DNA of 64,000 nucleotides. It comes from Isoetes taiwanensis. Taxonomy: Eukaryota; Streptophyta; Lycopodiopsida; Isoetales; Isoetaceae. The translations under genes were made by a program, and so were the position numbers. The notes under the pieces are model-generated. The model saw nothing but the letters and a program-made list of their open reading frames with translations, made no database searches and was not told where the DNA came from. Positions 21,091-31,475 of the stretch are shown piece after piece. The stretch is taken from positions 26,100,863 through 26,164,862 of the forward strand of contig JAJEKV010000005.1 in NCBI GenBank assembly GCA_021234155.1. The letters run 5' to 3'. Positions within the stretch are counted from its first letter, which is position 1. Each line of letters begins with the position of its first letter.

Positions 21091-22379
21091 ATAACTAATT
21101 GACAAATATGCTTCCTGCAGGGAAATAACTTGAAAATAGCATACAACATAAGGCTGCAAAAAAAATGTTCCCAGAAAGAGACCCACGAAGCCTAAAGAAG
21201 ACGGATCCCACTGTACCTGCACATCAACAAACTAGAAAAGATAAGAAAACAACAACCTCGAAAGGCGAGGGGCTAGTCACGCGTGCCACATGACAAAAAA
21301 AGACCTCGAAAAAGTGAGGGGCTAGTCACACGTGCCACGCGACCAAAAACAATATTTACAATAATATACACATTAAGGGAGGTTGGGTGGGAGTGAAGGG
21401 AACTGTTGAGAGAGGAGAAAATGCCGATGAGAAGTCGATGAAGAACTTGCAAGAAATAGCGATCCCCAAACGAACCAGAGCCCCACAAAATACATGCAAT
21501 GCATGCATGCATGCAAGAGATGCATGCTCGCCCATTCGAGAATACCGATCCGATGGCTCGGATCGATGGCATTCTCGAATAAGGGCTCACATGAAAACAG
21601 ACAAAAGCTCCCGACAAAAAGAGAACTTTCTTATCAGAATGAGAGGTTGAAGGATGGCCACAAAAGGGACAAGATCGGGGAAAAACATGTCCCAACATGG
21701 AAAAAGATGCCAAATTGTCAAACCAAACAGGGAGAAGCCCCTCCCCTGCCTGGTATAAAAAAAAAAAAGAGAGTCAAGGGAACTGCTGAACGAGGAGAAA
21801 ATGCCGATGAGAAGACGATGAAAAACTTGCAAGAAATAGCGATCCCCAAAACGAACCAGAGCCTTAGAAAATGCATGCAATGCATGCATATATGCAAGAG
21901 ATGCATGCTCGCCCATTCGAGAATACTGATCTGATGGCTCGGATCGATGACATTTTTTTTTTAAGTTGACAATATTCGCCTTTTAACGAATATTCGCCCT
22001 TAGAGACAACATTAGTGATGACATGGCACAATGAGATGGCGATGCAGCAGGTGAAGTGGGAAACAATATTTTTCCTCGTCAAAAACTTTTATGAGATGGA
22101 AATGAGATGGGTGAGACGTGTGGAGAGGTGGATGCTATGTGGTGGTGATGTGGCATCTTTTTAGTAAGGTGGATAATGAAAAGAATGAAAATGGCATGTG
22201 CACTTCAAATCACTAGCATTTTGGTAGTACTTAAACTGATTTTTGCCTTTTCAAATTTGTTATGGCAAATGTGCACCTTTCTCTCTCTAATTTTGTTTTT
22301 AGAGAGAGAACATAGTCTAAGACCTTAGAGAAAGCCAATTTTGATGGGCCTTAATCGGTATGTAAAACTGGCACCTAGG
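21091..22379. other. Intergenic DNA containing a direct repeat pair with palindromic core
   Basis: A roughly 180-bp segment at 21,395-21,575 recurs at 21,774-21,952 in direct orientation. Both include alternating ATGCATGC runs, and the first also has a palindrome around gatccgatggctcggatc. Open frames across them share NADEK.MKNLQEIAIPK, reflecting the duplicated DNA; I do not recognise a protein family. A ctctctctaa...agagagag inverted repeat sits near 22,281-22,309. Confidence 0.6.
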
Positions 22380-22742
22380 TATTTTTCTTAATGTAACTAC
22401 CAACGTATAACTAACATTAATATTATTAACACAAACCATTGCATCCCACGCATTTAAATTAAAATCCCCCTGAAACCCCCTTTGGTTTTGTTTGGGGGGG
22501 GGGTTTACGAGGGCACCGAGAGCTCACGGATGGGCATATTTGCCCTTTATTCCTTGTTCTAGACCATGCATAACGATCCTTGTTTGTGGGGTATGCATGT
22601 ACAAGTTTTTATATATTGTATATTGAGGTTTGCAAAATTCTATAAGGTTTAAGGGAATGTACTTAATAGTGTTAATTTTGTACATGTATTGTAAGTTTTT
22701 TGGGCTCTCGCTGCCCTAAGTAACCCCTCGTGTCAATATGTA
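22380..22742. repeat. MITE-like element, copy B
   Basis: Shares the aactaccaac...attaacacaaaccattgca arm and the ccccctttggttt motif with copies A and C. Its interior (cggatgggcatatttgccc, tgtggggtatgcatgtacaa, ctgccctaagtaaccc) matches that of copies A and C. The left palindromic tip (ggccccgaaggggcc) is missing. Confidence 0.65.
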
Positions 22743-22870
22743 GCATTATAACAGGGGGTTTTTTTTTGTGGTTTTATACTATTTTTCACATGGTTTTCCT
22801 ATGATTTCGACGTTGTATTCGTGGAGGCGTACTAAATAGTATTTCTAGAGTGCGCCCTTTTTGGTTCGTT
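22743..22870. repeat. Dispersed ~125-bp repeat, copy 2
   Basis: Begins gcattataacagggggttt and ends ctagagtgcgccc. It directly abuts MITE-like copy B and is homologous to 15,289-15,412 and 29,296-29,426. Confidence 0.75.
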
Positions 22871-23524
22871 GATTTGGGTTGGCTTCAACAATCCGACGGT
22901 GGTCGTTTACCCTTTATCTAATTTTAGGTTAAAAAAGATAGAAAAAAAAAATGTTAGGCATGCAAGGCTCGGGACTTTAGGGGTCGACCATTTTTGGGTT
23001 CTGAGAATGGCAGATAGCGGGAGGGCTCTATGGATTTGCTATCTCTGAAGCCGGAGGAGCAGGGTATGTGCAGCACGGCCCCCCCTTTCTGTAAAATGGA
23101 TGCACCTCACAGATTTGCATGAGCTCGCTTTCTGCCGGAGCAAGGTATGTGCAGCACGGAGATGGATTCGTAAGCTGGTTCTATTCCCATAAGTTAATCG
23201 TTTACCTACTCAATTCTTGGCTAAGAAGCTCCAGGGATGCAAATTCGGAAAAATGGTTTCGCCCCTTACTTATACTAGCTCTGCATTTCTTCATCCATTC
23301 ATTATATGAAACAACTTTGAGAAAGGATGAACACTTATTTTGCCTTTGAATTTCTCCATGGTCGACAAGGGTGTCTACATGTGTCCGGTCACCCAAACGT
23401 AAAGAAATTCTCATTCTTTAGCAAACTCCATTTGGGCCCTGTCATGTATGTATGGCATTGTTTATATTCTGCAATTCAACAATATATTGCATGATTGTCA
23501 TCTAGGATTCAAGTTTAAGCAATA
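22871..23524. other. Flank of the 23.5-kb gene fragment
   Basis: A direct duplication of about 24 bp including gtatgtgcagcacgg occurs at about 23,064 and 23,143. A plus frame at 23,119-23,349 may belong to the same degraded gene but I cannot assign it. Confidence 0.35.
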
Positions 23525-24196
23525 GTGGATGTAATGTTTTTGATTAGAAACAGAAACAGAAATGCAGATTCAGTTGCCTGCAACGTTGATGTTGAAGATG
23601 ATGATAACAAGATCGATTTGCAATCCCATGGCTCGGACTGTAATGAATGTAGTGGCATTGATCATGAATTTGCTTTTCTTGGTTTATCTGTTGCTATGGA
23701 GCTCCTCTTTCAGGAAAATTCTAGACCGATTCATCGAACCATGCTGGCTGCTTTTGCGCAGTTGCCACTACATTTTGAAAGCGCTGTATGTGATGCATTT
23801 GAAAGATGTTGTGGGAAATACGGGCTGGGAGGTGGAGCCAGAAAGGCCCTTTGCTCTTGTTGGAGTGGGCGTCTCCTTGGCTAATTTGCCTATTACTCTT
23901 GTTGGAGTGGGCGTCTCCTAGGCTAATTTGCCTAAACCTGGGCTGCTGAAGAGAGTGCTTCAAATTGCGGCAAAGACATTGATTGTCAGAACTATTAGCA
24001 AGATTTGAAGCATACGTTACATCAGTCCGAAGGAGGAGAGAATCTGACACCTCATGTGATGGAGGAATGCCAAGATGCCATGTCTACACTGTACTATATC
24101 CTTCAATGTCTCCCAAATGATTTGGCCAAAGCTTATTTGAAAAGTGGTTTTACATCTTCGTATGCGGTTGAGGATGCATCAAAGATGCTGCGGTAA
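23525..24196 (+). pseudogene. Probable THADA/Trm732-like (DUF2428) HEAT-repeat protein fragment
   Basis: One frame gives LLFQENSRPIHRTMLAAFAQ and FERCCGKYGLGGGARK. After stops and shifts, LLKRVLQIAAKTLIVRTIS and then MEECQDAMSTLYYILQCLP appear in other frames. The order ENSRPxHR...LxxLP, then MEECQxAxSxLYYxLQ..P fits my recollection of plant THADA-like proteins (the human/yeast counterparts partner the tRNA 2'-O-methyltransferase at position 32), but I cannot align it here. A 42-bp in-frame duplication (23,854 and 23,896) inserts 14 codons and overlaps the first stops. Multiple frame changes make it a pseudogene. Confidence 0.4.
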
Positions 24197-25003
24197 TGGT
24201 GTTGCAAAGGGTTGTGGAGATTCTTCTGAAATGGATGCATATGCCGCTATTGTAAATGTGACATAGGGACTTCAAATTTATGTGCTTCTGGTTCAGCTAT
24301 GGTGGATGATGCAAAGAATTTGTGGGTTCACAAAGTTTACAAGATTTTACTGTTTAGCAACTTGGTGCTGAGTTTAGAAGGCTTGCACAAAGCCTGTCTT
24401 GGTAATTCTATGCCACGAGCTAGCAATTAAAATTTCACAACGAAACATGATTGCAGGTAAACTTAAACTCTGCGGGCTTATGAACAATCTTTTGATTCCA
24501 GTATTACTTTTATTTCTCATTGTTGTTTGTCCGATCTATGCGATTGCATGACTTCTGTTGTGGATAGCGATGAACAACATTGATTTGTGATTGTTCAGAC
24601 TGATTCATGTAGAATCTTGTAGTTGTTGCGGTTCTTAGCTAGTCTCATAATTCTCTTTTTATTTTGTATTAAAAGATAGGACACTAGCTTGTGCAATCAG
24701 GCCTTTTCTACCATTATAAATGCTTGTGTAACGCAAAGCTATATGCATGTAAGGATGTATGCAATTTGGAGAAAAGACAGACAAAGGATTTTACTGTTTG
24801 TTCATTATTAATAAATTCTATTATTGCATGCTACCTCGTATATTAAAATTCGTATATTGGTATAATATTATATGTTTAATTCTATGCAATGTTTCCGTTT
24901 TTATAATTTGAGCACCTCTAGTTTGTTAGATTTGTGAGGTTATGATACATCATCCATCATTAGAGTATTAGGTAATGTCTATATCTATACCCCTACACCA
25001 TCC
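24197..25003. other. 3' flank plus repeat flank, no gene recognised
   Basis: No clear coding. The segment 24,830-25,003 is the repeat flank shared with 20,513-20,686 upstream of MITE-like copy A. Confidence 0.5.
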
Positions 25004-25435
25004 TTAAGGCCCCGAAGGGGCCAAAAAAATTTTTAGTTAACATAAATCATTAACACACAACTACCATTAACATTATTAATACAAACCATTGCATTTAACA
25101 CATTTAAATTAAAATCCCCCTTAAACCCCCTTTGGTTTGGGTGCATATTCACACGGGGGGTTACTCCGGGCAACGAGAGCTGTCGGATGGGCATATTTGC
25201 CCATTATTCCAAGATCTGGATCGTACATAGCGATCCTCGTTTGTGGGGTATGCATGTACAAGTTTTTATATACTGTATATTAAGGTTTGCAAAATATATG
25301 CACCCAAACCAAAGGGGGTTTCATGGGGATTTTAATTTAAATGTGTTGGATGCAATGGTTTGTGTTAATAATGTTAATGTTAGCTATATGTTGGTAGTTA
25401 CATTAAGAAAAATTTTGGGCCCTTCGGGCCCTAAC
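25004..25435. repeat. MITE-like fold-back element, copy C (both arms present)
   Basis: Left arm starts ttaaggccccgaaggggcc and runs to ttggtttgggtgcatattc (about 25,150). The right arm is its inverse, from tatgcacccaaaccaaag (about 25,296) to tttgggcccttcgggccc (25,430). Arms are about 140 bp and imperfect, around a roughly 145-bp interior shared with copies A and B. Each tip is itself a small palindrome. No protein; the most complete family member in the window. Confidence 0.85.
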
Positions 25436-27244
25436 AAAAGAAATCATAGGTAAACATAGTAGAAAAATTTTATTCATATGTTTTGTTTTTTTTCAGAACT
25501 AAAAGTAGCGAATGAAATAGAACATACAGATATTTAAGGCCTCAATGAGGATAGCGAGATATCTTCATTGATCTCAGCGTCGGTGATATCTTTTCAAGAA
25601 GTTGTCTTGCCCCCGCGGGTTGCATCCATATGAATAATACATTAAGGGGCTACACGAATGCAAAGAATGGCATAAATATGGAATTTGATTCTTCACCACA
25701 ACATTGTTGTATCCTGTGTATGAGACTATCGGAGAATGGCATAAAACCATAGTTTGCCTCTTCAACACAATAGCTTTGAAGGGAAACTGCAATTTTTGAA
25801 ATAGTTGTGCACCTAATTCATGTGCATGATGTTCCTGAGTGGAGCGATGGCTTATAGCCATAGTAAACTTGGTCTGGGATTTGAACCCAGAGCTTAACCA
25901 TCCATCATGATATGAGTTGAATACAGTGAGTGCTACATACCATAACATGGCTGGACAATTGCAGCAAAATAGAGTGTTTGAACCTTCACTCCGGCATAAG
26001 AAATGTCTTAAAAGAAGAAACAAGAATACAATTAATATCGTCTATTTAGTTGCAAAGCAATAATGAAAGCCACACTTACTGGATATGTAGCACAACTGGC
26101 CTAAACTGGAGTTGAAAAGCATAATGCAAAACCCTCAAATTAATTGTTACAAAGAAGGAAAATAGGTGCTGCACACCAGGTAGAATCAAGATCTTTCCCT
26201 TTGCAAATATGTGGCTTTCCAAGACCTGTTTGATTCTCTGTACAATCAAAATGATTCTATGGTTTATGTTAAACTGCAAAATTTCCTCTTTTCAAGCGGA
26301 CGTGGCTGCACAACATAGCAGTTCTGCTTCATTTGCACACCTCTAGCTTTTGCAATTGAATGAGCCAAAAGCAAAGATATAAACTAGATGGCATTGGTGT
26401 AGCGGCAGAATATCAAGCTATGGCAGGGCATTGCAACTTACTATTTTTGCTTTTAATCTGTAAAGGACCAAGATAATTTGGAGGAGCAAATCGAAACCTT
26501 CACAAACCTATGAACATACAAAATCTGAAATTAGTGAAAGCCTTACCCTGGTAAGAATTGTTTTTGTTGGAGTAGCATCGAAGAAAGACATAGGTGTAGG
26601 AAAAATGTTCTGGGCATGGATAAATAGAATCTTTGTGCAGGAAAAATGCTCATAGGCATAATCTTTGTGCAGTAAGTAACCCACAGAAGGCTATAAGAAT
26701 TGTTTGCAAAAGTACGAACAACCCACTTTCAAAAGCGAGTCCAGCGTATACTGAAATGAATTTCTGAGGAATGAGCAACAAAAGAAAGATATGAATACCA
26801 TTTAATGCCTTCGTTTCATAGAAGGAATATCACTTCTTGGAGGAAGCTGCACCCACCTGGATCCTCAAAACAGCTTGGAGCTTGTAAATTGGAGCAATGG
26901 AACGTTGTTTTGCCTTATTGTAATGCTTCTAAAATCTTCATATAACTCTTCTAACTTCCTATTCTACTTGTAAATAGCCAGTAGCGACTCAGCATTTTGA
27001 ATTTAAAATGCATCCCGCTGATCCACCTGTCCGGAAACAGAAAACAAAAGAGAAACAAACAGAATGGCCTCATTTTCTTTTCTGCATCCTATGGCTGGTG
27101 GGTGTCGATTGAAGCTGCAACACAAAGCTCCAGAGAAGACCTGAAATCGAAAATCAGAAAAGCATTTCGGCAGATAACCCTAAACTAAAAGGGGTCGAGA
27201 TTTGCATGCAGGCGTAGAAAAATAACTACACGTTTGGTTATTTT
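25436..27244. other. Intergenic DNA with a tRNA T-arm-like motif
   Basis: The minus frame at 25,574-26,023 (149 codons) has no recognisable domain. At 25,874-25,890 the minus strand contains CTGGGTTCAAATCCCAG, a perfect 5-bp T-stem with a 7-base loop and a pol III B-box; no matching D-arm or acceptor was found, so it is probably a SINE or tRNA relic. Confidence 0.4.
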
Positions 27245-27515
27245 TTACGTAAATGCAACTTAGGTTGCATTCTGCCATATCCGCCAATGGCATTGCGCCA
27301 TCTGGCGAAGGTTCTTTGCCGGAACTGCTATTAGTCTAAGAGCTGCAGCCGTTCTTGAAGTTACTCACCGTTCTTGAAGATTTACCTTCGATTCTTGAAG
27401 TTACTCGCCGTTCTTGAAGATTTACCTCTCATTCGGCGTTTTCTACCCCCCCGATTCGAGATTTTACCCGATTAGGAGTTCGAAGGTGCAGAATGCAACC
27501 CAAGTTGCATCCACG
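27245..27515. repeat. Small TIR element with internal 40-bp tandem repeat
   Basis: Ends are inverted repeats of about 28 bp: tgcaacttaggttgcattct near 27,254 and agaatgcaacccaagttgca near 27,490. Inside, ttcttgaagttactc.ccgtt at 27,352 is repeated at 27,392. Non-coding, MITE-sized. Confidence 0.65.
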
Positions 27516-27516
27516 T

Positions 27517-27621
27517 TATAAGAATGGCGGTTTCTTCGCCGATTTCGAGTCATCCTCGCCTCGCTCCCGTGGCGTACAGTGGATTCCTCCTCGAATCGGC
27601 AAAGAACCGCCATTCTTATAT
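27517..27621. repeat. Stem-loop, ~33-bp arms
   Basis: tataagaatggcggtttctt at 27,517 is the inverse of aaagaaccgccattcttata ending at 27,620; complementarity continues through tcgccgat..tcgag. The loop is about 35-40 bp. It abuts the TIR element to its left. Confidence 0.75.
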
Positions 27622-28651
27622 ACAGAAATTACATGTTTTGATAATGTTCTTTTTGCTTTTGAAATTTGTGATATGAAGTTCCCAATGTATTGTCTAGTTA
27701 GAAAATAAAAAATATAGTTTCTATTCCAAATGCTTGGCAACGACATTGGAATCTCTTGAAACATGGACTCTCTAGTACAATGCAACAACATTTTGCAGTA
27801 GATCATCTGAAATTCCCATCCTCTGAGAAAGCATGATTATGTTGCAATAATATATTATCTGTTGCAATATTATATGATAATTATGTTGAATTGATTATGT
27901 TTTTGAATCCCATACTTGACATCAAAGCGAGTTTTTCTTTTTTTTTGTAGGCAAGTCAAAGCGAGTTATAAGTTCCCACTCATGACATGATTATTTGATA
28001 ACTTTGTAAAAATGTAAACATTAATTAAAGTTTGAGTCACATTGGCAAAAATAGCTTGGCACATGATAACGACGAGAACATATTTGTTGGCCATTTGGAT
28101 CAGAGTTTGCCTAGGTATAGAATGTTTCCTGACATGTAACACTACATGCATGTGACACTACAAAACTTTGACACGACACATATAGATATGTCGTTCCATT
28201 CTCTCATGTCAAGCACATGCATTGTGCCCTTGCCATTACACATCATATAACCTACAATATAACTTGGGGGAAGTAGATACATAGAACAATTAAACGTAAC
28301 TCTCAATATGCTGCCCCCTATGTGGCTACGTGCAATGCGGCACCTTTAAAATCCAACCATTGATCTTCCCACAACCTTACGTCTGATTAACAGTTTTGGA
28401 TTTCGATTTTGGGGTACGAAAGGATACCCATTCTCTCTTTGCATTTCTTGCTGGACTCCATAAGTGTGAAGCGGATTTTCTTCTACCTTTAAATTTACGA
28501 ACAGTTGTCGCCAGCTCTATTTCTCCCTTGCCATTGTTTTCATTAACTATAAAGGACCTTGACATATTGTGACTCACATGTGACAGGTGCTATTTCGATG
28601 TTCAATGCCGCCCACAAATTTCACATCATTCTGTTGCAAAAATATCTAGTG
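27622..28651. other. AT-rich intergenic DNA, no gene recognised
   Basis: Short frames only. The right part probably holds decayed first-RRM sequence of the following fragment, but I could not read it. Confidence 0.45.
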
Positions 28652-29245
28652 TGCTGTCATAACTGATAAGGCCACAGGAAAGTCACGGGGATTTGGATTT
28701 ATCACGTTCAAGCACATGGATTCTACACATCGTTCATTGAAAGAACTGAGCAAATAAATAGATGTACGTATGTGATGAGGTTTTGTTTTGGAGGTAGATT
28801 AATTTGTCTTCCTTGGATGCATCACATTCGAGGGCAAGATTACCAGATAGAATCTCGCATCAGCTGGCACTGCAACTGGGCCAACATCAACTGATCGGGC
28901 ACAACAAAATCTTTATATTGGCGGTTTGTCTTATGAAACTTCAAATGAGGCTTTGTTGGATATTTTCTCCCAAGATATATGAGATTGAGGAAGGAGCGAT
29001 TTAATGCCCGATAAAAACACAAGCAAATCTTGGTATGTTCTTATACAACAGGTGTGCAGTATTATATTGTCCAAGATGTGTCCAAGACAAATGTTAATAA
29101 TTCTTTTGATGTGCCTTCAATTATTCTAGAGGCTTTGCCTTCGTTACTAAACTATAGAATCGGCTAAGAAAGCAATTAGTGATCCCAACAAGACAATTGA
29201 GGTAACTGCCTCGTGCATACAACGAAAAGCACAGGGTCAAATGGT
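28652..29245 (+). pseudogene. UBA2-like: UBA2-like hnRNP (two-RRM RNA-binding protein) fragment
   Basis: [20 protein letters not shown] and [15 protein letters not shown] (28,652-28,743) form the RNP1 half of a first RRM. After a shift, TATGPTSTDRAQQNLYIGGL and SYETSNEALLDIFSQ (about 28,868-28,974) give RNP2 of a second RRM. EIEEGAI, DKNTSKS, then IESAKKAISDPNKTIE (about 29,155-29,205) complete it. The order matches plant UBP1-associated protein 2 / heterogeneous nuclear RNP 1-type proteins that bind U-rich 3' UTRs in the nucleus. Several frameshifts, an early TAA and a disrupted segment between RNP2 and the last helix show it is dead. No introns are evident, so a decayed retrocopy is likely. 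Confidence 0.75.
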
Positions 29246-29295
29246 GTATATATCATGTATTCGTTTTCATCCTGAACACGCCAATAAATGATATA

Positions 29296-29426
29296 AATAT
29301 GTAGCATAATAACAGGGGTTTTTTTTTGTATTTTTGTAACGCTTTTTTCCTATGGTTTTTATATGATTTGGTGGTCGTATTTTGGGGTGTACTAATGCAT
29401 ACATCTAGAGTGCGCACTGTATTTTC
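29296..29426. repeat. Dispersed ~125-bp repeat, copy 3
   Basis: Begins atgtagcataataacagggg and ends tctagagtgcgcac; the most diverged of the three copies. Confidence 0.6.
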
Positions 29427-30437
29427 ATCTTCTAATTTCATATTCTCAATGGTTTAGACCCATGTTTGCATGATGCTTGTGCCATGCATTTTTTTAATGG
29501 TCAAGATTGAGTCCTTGAGTCCTTAATCAAGGGCTCGGAATAAACACCCTATTTCATGGTCTATTTCCCTCGTATTTTTTTTTCCTAAACAATGTCCATA
29601 GCTAGTGTAGATATCGAGCTCATGGGTTTTAGGGTTTTTATTCTCTCGCTCTGCGCCGATTGCTTGATCCCCGACCGGACAGGACCAGTGTAGTAACTTG
29701 AAGCAAAGCAAGATTGGCCCCGATCGTTTCAAAACTTGGCAAAGACGCCTGTTTTGAAGGAGCTTTGACACCATGCCAAAGAAAAAGGTATTGTTTTTGA
29801 ATTTGGAGCTAGGGGTCGTTGTTTCGCTTTTAACGATGCAGCCGAGATGCTGCACAGCGAAACTGTGAGGTAGAGTCTTAAACTTCTTATAAACCCATCA
29901 GCTAGGTCCATGCTTCTCTCACTCCATGCACTGTTCATCCCGCTATATACCGCTAAATGGGACCATGGGATTTAATCTTGTCGCAATGGGCCACATACGC
30001 AAGTATAGGCAACCAATTCTACCGCTTCGTTTACTTGGATGCGGGGACAAAGCTTTTGGGGCTTAGGACCAAGCTTCCTAATCCTATTGGCCATGACTCA
30101 AAGAGGAAGAGAAGGCGAAGCCAGGACTTTCTTTGCATGGATGGCATAACCTTTACGCCTTAACCTTTACCTTTGAAGTATTGCTAATGGAAATTCGTGA
30201 AGATTGTCGTGGAATGCTATTTTCCTCGGAGCAAGGAGGCCTTGATTGTGATTGTCACCGATCAGGGGAGCAATTTGTTGATTCAGAGAGCCATTGGGTC
30301 TAGGTACGTAAAAGTCGGTAGCCGGGTTTGATTAATCCTTTTTATGTAAGATCACGGCGGCCCTTTGTGGAGTCATATAAGTTCTTCGCCTAAGTACATC
30401 ACTAATATTACACCTTCGGTTCGAAAATACACATTTA

Positions 30438-30979
30438 GAATTCTCGCGACCTGCCCCAAAACCCGATCAACGTGGAGGTCGCCGGGCCGTGACTTAGAAT
30501 CGGTGGTGACAAAGTCGATTTTACAATTGCATATTCTTGGGCCACCAAGACACGCTTTTATGATCACAGAGGTCGCCATTATTTCAAGAATTGCTATATT
30601 GAAGGGACGGTGGATTTTATATTCGACAATGGGAGATCATTATATCAGGTTTATATCAGGTTTAGGTCATTTTTGAACTTTCTATTTGTAATAGCACATT
30701 AAATTCCCCATATCCTTTTCTTGAAGAAAAACTAATGCAATGCATTGATTGTGCCGCAGTAATTGTCGATATATACCGGCACATAACTTTGTTGGTTTCA
30801 TCCTAACGCCCAAAGGAGATACAGACGATCTTTGCGCATTGTGGTTTTCATTTTTGCATAGCAAAGATAAGTGGCCCCGCACGACTTATTTAGGGCGAGC
30901 TTGGGGCCCTAGCTCTAATGTTGTGTTCCTCTATACATGGATGGGAAACTTAGTCTCTCCACGAGGCTGGAATGACTAG
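30438..30979 (+). pseudogene. PME-like: Pectin methylesterase fragment, left-arm copy
   Basis: Inverse copy of 62,685-63,218. Readable pieces are [23 protein letters not shown] and YLGRAWGPSSNVVFLYTW, but the frame is broken repeatedly where the right-arm copy is open. Nearly every break coincides with a CAG or CTG of the other copy, for example cgcgacctgcccc here against gcacctgcccc there, and gtcgattt against gctgcattt. The intron position is shared. Plant PMEs are secreted and de-esterify wall pectin. Some of this damage may be sequence error rather than mutation. Confidence 0.8.
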
Positions 30980-31351
30980 GGTAAAAGTGATAGAGACAAC
31001 AATCTCTGGTTTCAGTATGGGGCAGTCCAAGAGCCATAAATCATGTACATTTCTTCATCCCTAGTTGCTTTGCAAACCGCAAACTGTGCCGAGATAGGTT
31101 CTTAGGAAACTAGATTGCCGGATATATGGTAAACCGAGCTCAAGCAGATGCCCATGCCGGATTGTAATCGACTTTTATATTGGGTGTCATGGCCCCTTTC
31201 AGTAAACCTTATGATATTATTGTTTTTGCCCATTTTATAACATTGTGTTTACGTATATTTGGAAATAATTTGTTTGTCTTGATGTTATTGTGCTTTTTAG
31301 TAATTAATGCTAGATATTAATGTTTAGACCCATAAAGTTTACCTATGTTTG

Positions 31352-31475
31352 CTTTTAGTTAGGGCCCAAGGGCCCAAATTTTTTTAATATAATAATCAAC
31401 ACACAACTACCATTAACATTATTAACATAAACTATTGTATTTAACACATTTAAATTAAAATCCCTCTTAAAACGG
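31352..31475. repeat. Half MITE-like element (copy D), left arm
   Basis: gggcccaagggcccaaattt followed by acacaactaccattaacatt and aattaaaatccctcttaaaa: one arm of the 25,004-25,435 family without a visible opposite arm. Mirrored at 62,188-62,312. Confidence 0.7.

Noticed and set aside
25574-26023. 149-codon minus frame as a protein-coding gene
   Set aside because: Composition and order show no domain, no splice or promoter context, and it overlaps a tRNA-like relic.
30438-30979. Left-arm PME frameshifts as evidence of relaxed selection on that copy alone
   Set aside because: The breaks coincide with CAG/CTG positions of the other arm and may be sequence error.
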